From the NCBI RefSeq assembly GCF_000002995.4, contig NW_025062476.1, positions 3,219,001 through 3,283,000 on the forward strand: a stretch of 64,000 bases of DNA, in the 5' to 3' direction. Source of the stretch: Brugia malayi. Lineage: Eukaryota > Nematoda > Chromadorea > Rhabditida > Onchocercidae. The notes beneath the pieces are model-generated. The model searched no databases, was not told where the DNA came from, and worked only from the letters and a program-made list of their open reading frames with translations. Made by a program: the position numbers and the translations under genes. Shown here piece by piece: positions 61,701 to 64,000 of this stretch (the first letter of the stretch is position 1; each line of letters begins with the position of its first letter).

Positions 61701-64000
61701 AAATTTATTTGTTAAACTAGAATTATATATTAATCGAGTGGTTTTAGTAGTGCGATTGTATTCACCATACAGCTATCTGTATAATTCGGTCAATGGTTAG
61801 ATCGTATAAGGCGGACAAATGTTAAAAATTTTAAAACGTTTTAAAATATTCTGAAACTATGTCAATTTTAATTGTATTTCAGTTAATTATTACTATAAAT
61901 TTAAATTATATTCTTTAATTTACAGCAATGGAAAGATGGATCAAAGAGTATGCTTTCATGGTTTACAAGTGATGATAGTGTTCCTTCTCTTATTGATTCT
62001 TCAAATTTGGATGTCTCACCATGGGCATCCTTTGCACTGTTATTAGCGGAACAGCGCAGTCATGAAGCATTTTACGAAATTTTATACCAGGCAATGAGTA
62101 AGCATCCAAAAAATAGTTTGGAGCAGTCCGTGAAGGTATATAATTCGTGGATAATTGAATGATCATATTCATGATGCTTTCATTTTTCCCTGATTTTGTT
62201 GAAGTAACTGAGTACATGGTATTCAAAATTATTAAATTGCAACCAGTATTACTAATTTTTCAGTTAAATCATTGTAAAATTTGAATTGTATTTTTTAAAC
62301 AAATTTAAACAAACTGAAATTAGCAACATTTGTAGTTAATGATTTAATATAAGTTATGGTTGTGTAATCTAGATAAATCATCCTAATTATACTTTAGCTT
62401 TAATATTTCATTAATAATTCCATATGTGTCATAGGTGTGTGAAATATAGGAAAATCTGATACGTATCTTCAATGACATTGCCTTATATTTCCTCTGTATC
62501 TTATATTTATATCGTTTACTTAATTTGATACTTCCCTTTTTTAATTCTTCCAATTTAATGTATTGCTAAAGTATTATAAAATTTCGTTATTTTATTTCAT
62601 CAATCAGTTTTCGTATTTGAATTTTTGGATTTTTTTAGGAATCAATTTTTTTAGAAATTAACTTTTTTAGAAAGCAGCATCCAAATCGCATGTAAACATT
62701 CCTATTGAAGGACTCCACTTTCACCGATGGTTACAATTTGCATGCAGTAATAACATTAAAGACCATCCGATTTTTCCTCTTATTCTGCAGAATTTGGCAA
62801 TTCATTTATATTCGCGAAAAATATATTTGGCGTAAGTATTGAGCCAGTCGTTACTTTATTTCTGATATTTATAATATGTCAGCAAACTACCAAGTAGTCA
62901 CTAATTATGTATTAGACATAATATAAGCCCACTAGTTAGTGCACAAACCTCAAAAGTGTCCACTACTCTTTCATTTCCTATCTACTCTTGTTTTGACCTT
63001 ATGTAGGATATTTTATAGAGCAAAATTTTGCTTCGGCGAGAAATACCTTACAAATCCATCCAGTAAATCTCTATTTGAAGAATTGCGAGAAAAGATTTTA
63101 CCTCAGTTGGAGTATAATAGTAAAATGGATGTCTCGCTATTTTATAAGGTAAGTTTATGTTTTAAAATTTACTGGGCTTGGTTTTAATATATTTCATGGT
63201 GCAATATTAAAGCTGTTCAGTGAGAAGGTTGGATAGCATCGAAATAAAACTTTTTTTGAATATGAAGTCATTTCAAGAGCATGATTTGGTGAATGCAAAA
63301 TCATATTTAAAAATGATGTGAGTTTTACATTTTGAAGTTGGTTACTGTACATTTTTTGTCTTGTGATAAATGAGCTCATAATTATTCATAATTTTAATTA
63401 ATCACTGTAATAATGAATCGTGCGGATTTTTTAAAAAGAATTCTTCGTATTTCAGGCGTTTGCTCAGTGGTTATCAAATCCCAAAATTTGTAGTGCATCA
63501 TTTCGTGCTTTCGATAACTTTTTATTGGACCATTTACTACAATTTATTGTTGCAAATGATTTTGTTAGTTTTTATGTATATGTATGGTCGATTCACTAAT
63601 TTTTTAAAGGGAATTTGTAAATTCTTGGAAACACTATTTTCTTAATCTAGTTTTGTCATATCATTGATCTTATCATACTAATACTATCTCCATTTTAGCA
63701 TCCTTGGTTGGAATATATAAACATAAATGAGCTACGGAAGAAAATCAGTGATGAACAGAAGGTTTGCATATCTTATTGATTTGTTGTAAAAAAAAAAAGA
63801 GTCCTTTTTTTAGGTGTTGTTTTAATTTTTTCTTTATTGTGATAAATGAGACAAAACAATATTTTACCCAAATTTTGGGTTAAATTATTCTTAAATGCAG
63901 TCACTTTCAATTTTACTTTGCAGCTGTACATATTTGCTTGTCATCTTGGTTCACTTGTGGTCAACCCACCGGTAATCAGGGCACGTAATCTTACTCAACT
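52782..64000 (+). CDS. epg-5: EPG-5 autophagy tether, N-terminal part (runs off the right edge)
   Basis: EPG-5 is a Rab7 effector tethering late endosomes/lysosomes to autophagosomes. Exons: 52782-53077, 53382-53561, 53788-53934, (53994-54007), 54324-54424, 54623-54787, 55255-55401, 55769-55865, 56134-56267, 56370-56563, 56834-56918, 57111-57222, 57405-57552, 57847-57885, 57950-~58046, 58580-58737, 58844-58971, 59112-59161, 59205-59364, 59693-59820, 60002-60248, 60641-60717, 60869-61009, 61131-61251, 61447-61650, 61926-62135, 62671-62831, 63007-63148, 63456-63563, 63699-63761 and 63924-64000. The first exons are polar and disordered; helical-repeat sequence follows. Family-like segments: LTENQLLLFYQNEL, HEEFPQHSLYEYLKRYK, SMNWGTDENGKLWLQPEVH and HRWLQFACSNNIKDHPIFPLILQ. 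Uncertain points: the 14-nt microexon is inferred from phase; 57885/57950 and 58046/58580 are weak, the latter out of phase (an end at about 58067, GTTTAT donor, would fix it); exon 59820 appears to use a GC donor. Confidence 0.8.
55551..55570. repeat. (TA)n microsatellite in EPG-5 intron
   Basis: Ten TA dinucleotides in the intron between exons 55255-55401 and 55769-55865, flanked on both sides by copies of TTTTACGTAT. Confidence 0.85.

Overview
This window is nuclear DNA from a nematode, most likely a spirurid (filarial-type) species. The evidence is strongly A+T-rich intergenic and intronic DNA with many 15-25 nt poly(A)/poly(T) runs, many short GT-AG introns with TTTCAG/TTTTAG acceptors, orphan TTTTCAG/TTTGCAG acceptors a few bases 5' of start codons (the signature of spliced-leader trans-splicing), and protein families matching nematode orthologues. 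Species is not assigned. I see no bacterial operon, phage, IS element or CRISPR array.

Layout. 1-3.2 kb (minus): ORC2, the origin-recognition-complex subunit, cut by the window edge, with a tRNA-Asn(GTT) inside its first intron. 4.4-7.1 kb (minus): coatomer zeta subunit (COPZ). 7.1-11.4 kb: intergenic. 11.5-16.6 kb (plus): kidney-type glutaminase with C-terminal ankyrin repeats and two possible C-termini. 19.2-22.3 kb (plus): secreted papain-family cysteine protease with an unusual active-site neighbourhood. 23.9-25.8 kb (minus): type II Hsp40/DNAJB (dnj-13-like), with a perfect six-unit heat-shock element 1.2 kb upstream. 30.5-35.2 kb (plus): myristoylation-site, IRS-type PTB adaptor resembling FRS2, with YxNx and YxxV docking tyrosines. 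39.7-42.9 kb (minus): seven-TM receptor (srsx-like) whose second intron carries a minisatellite repeating the 5' splice site. 43-48 kb: gene-poor, with diverged repeats and two perfect palindromes. 48.0-52.0 kb (plus): TCP-1/CCT subunit gamma. 52.8 kb to the right edge (plus): EPG-5, the autophagy tether, N-terminal part only.

Most genes are housekeeping: replication (ORC2), COPI traffic (COPZ), glutamine catabolism (glutaminase), protein folding (Hsp40, CCT3) and autophagosome maturation (EPG-5). The protease, PTB adaptor and receptor are the less conserved, more lineage-shaped genes. From memory, the C. elegans orthologues of six of these genes all lie on chromosome II, so the window may be a piece of the ancestral chromosome-II linkage group. 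Exon coordinates were derived by hand from reading frame, splice consensus and family knowledge. Phase closes exactly in every gene except two junctions in EPG-5, which are marked.
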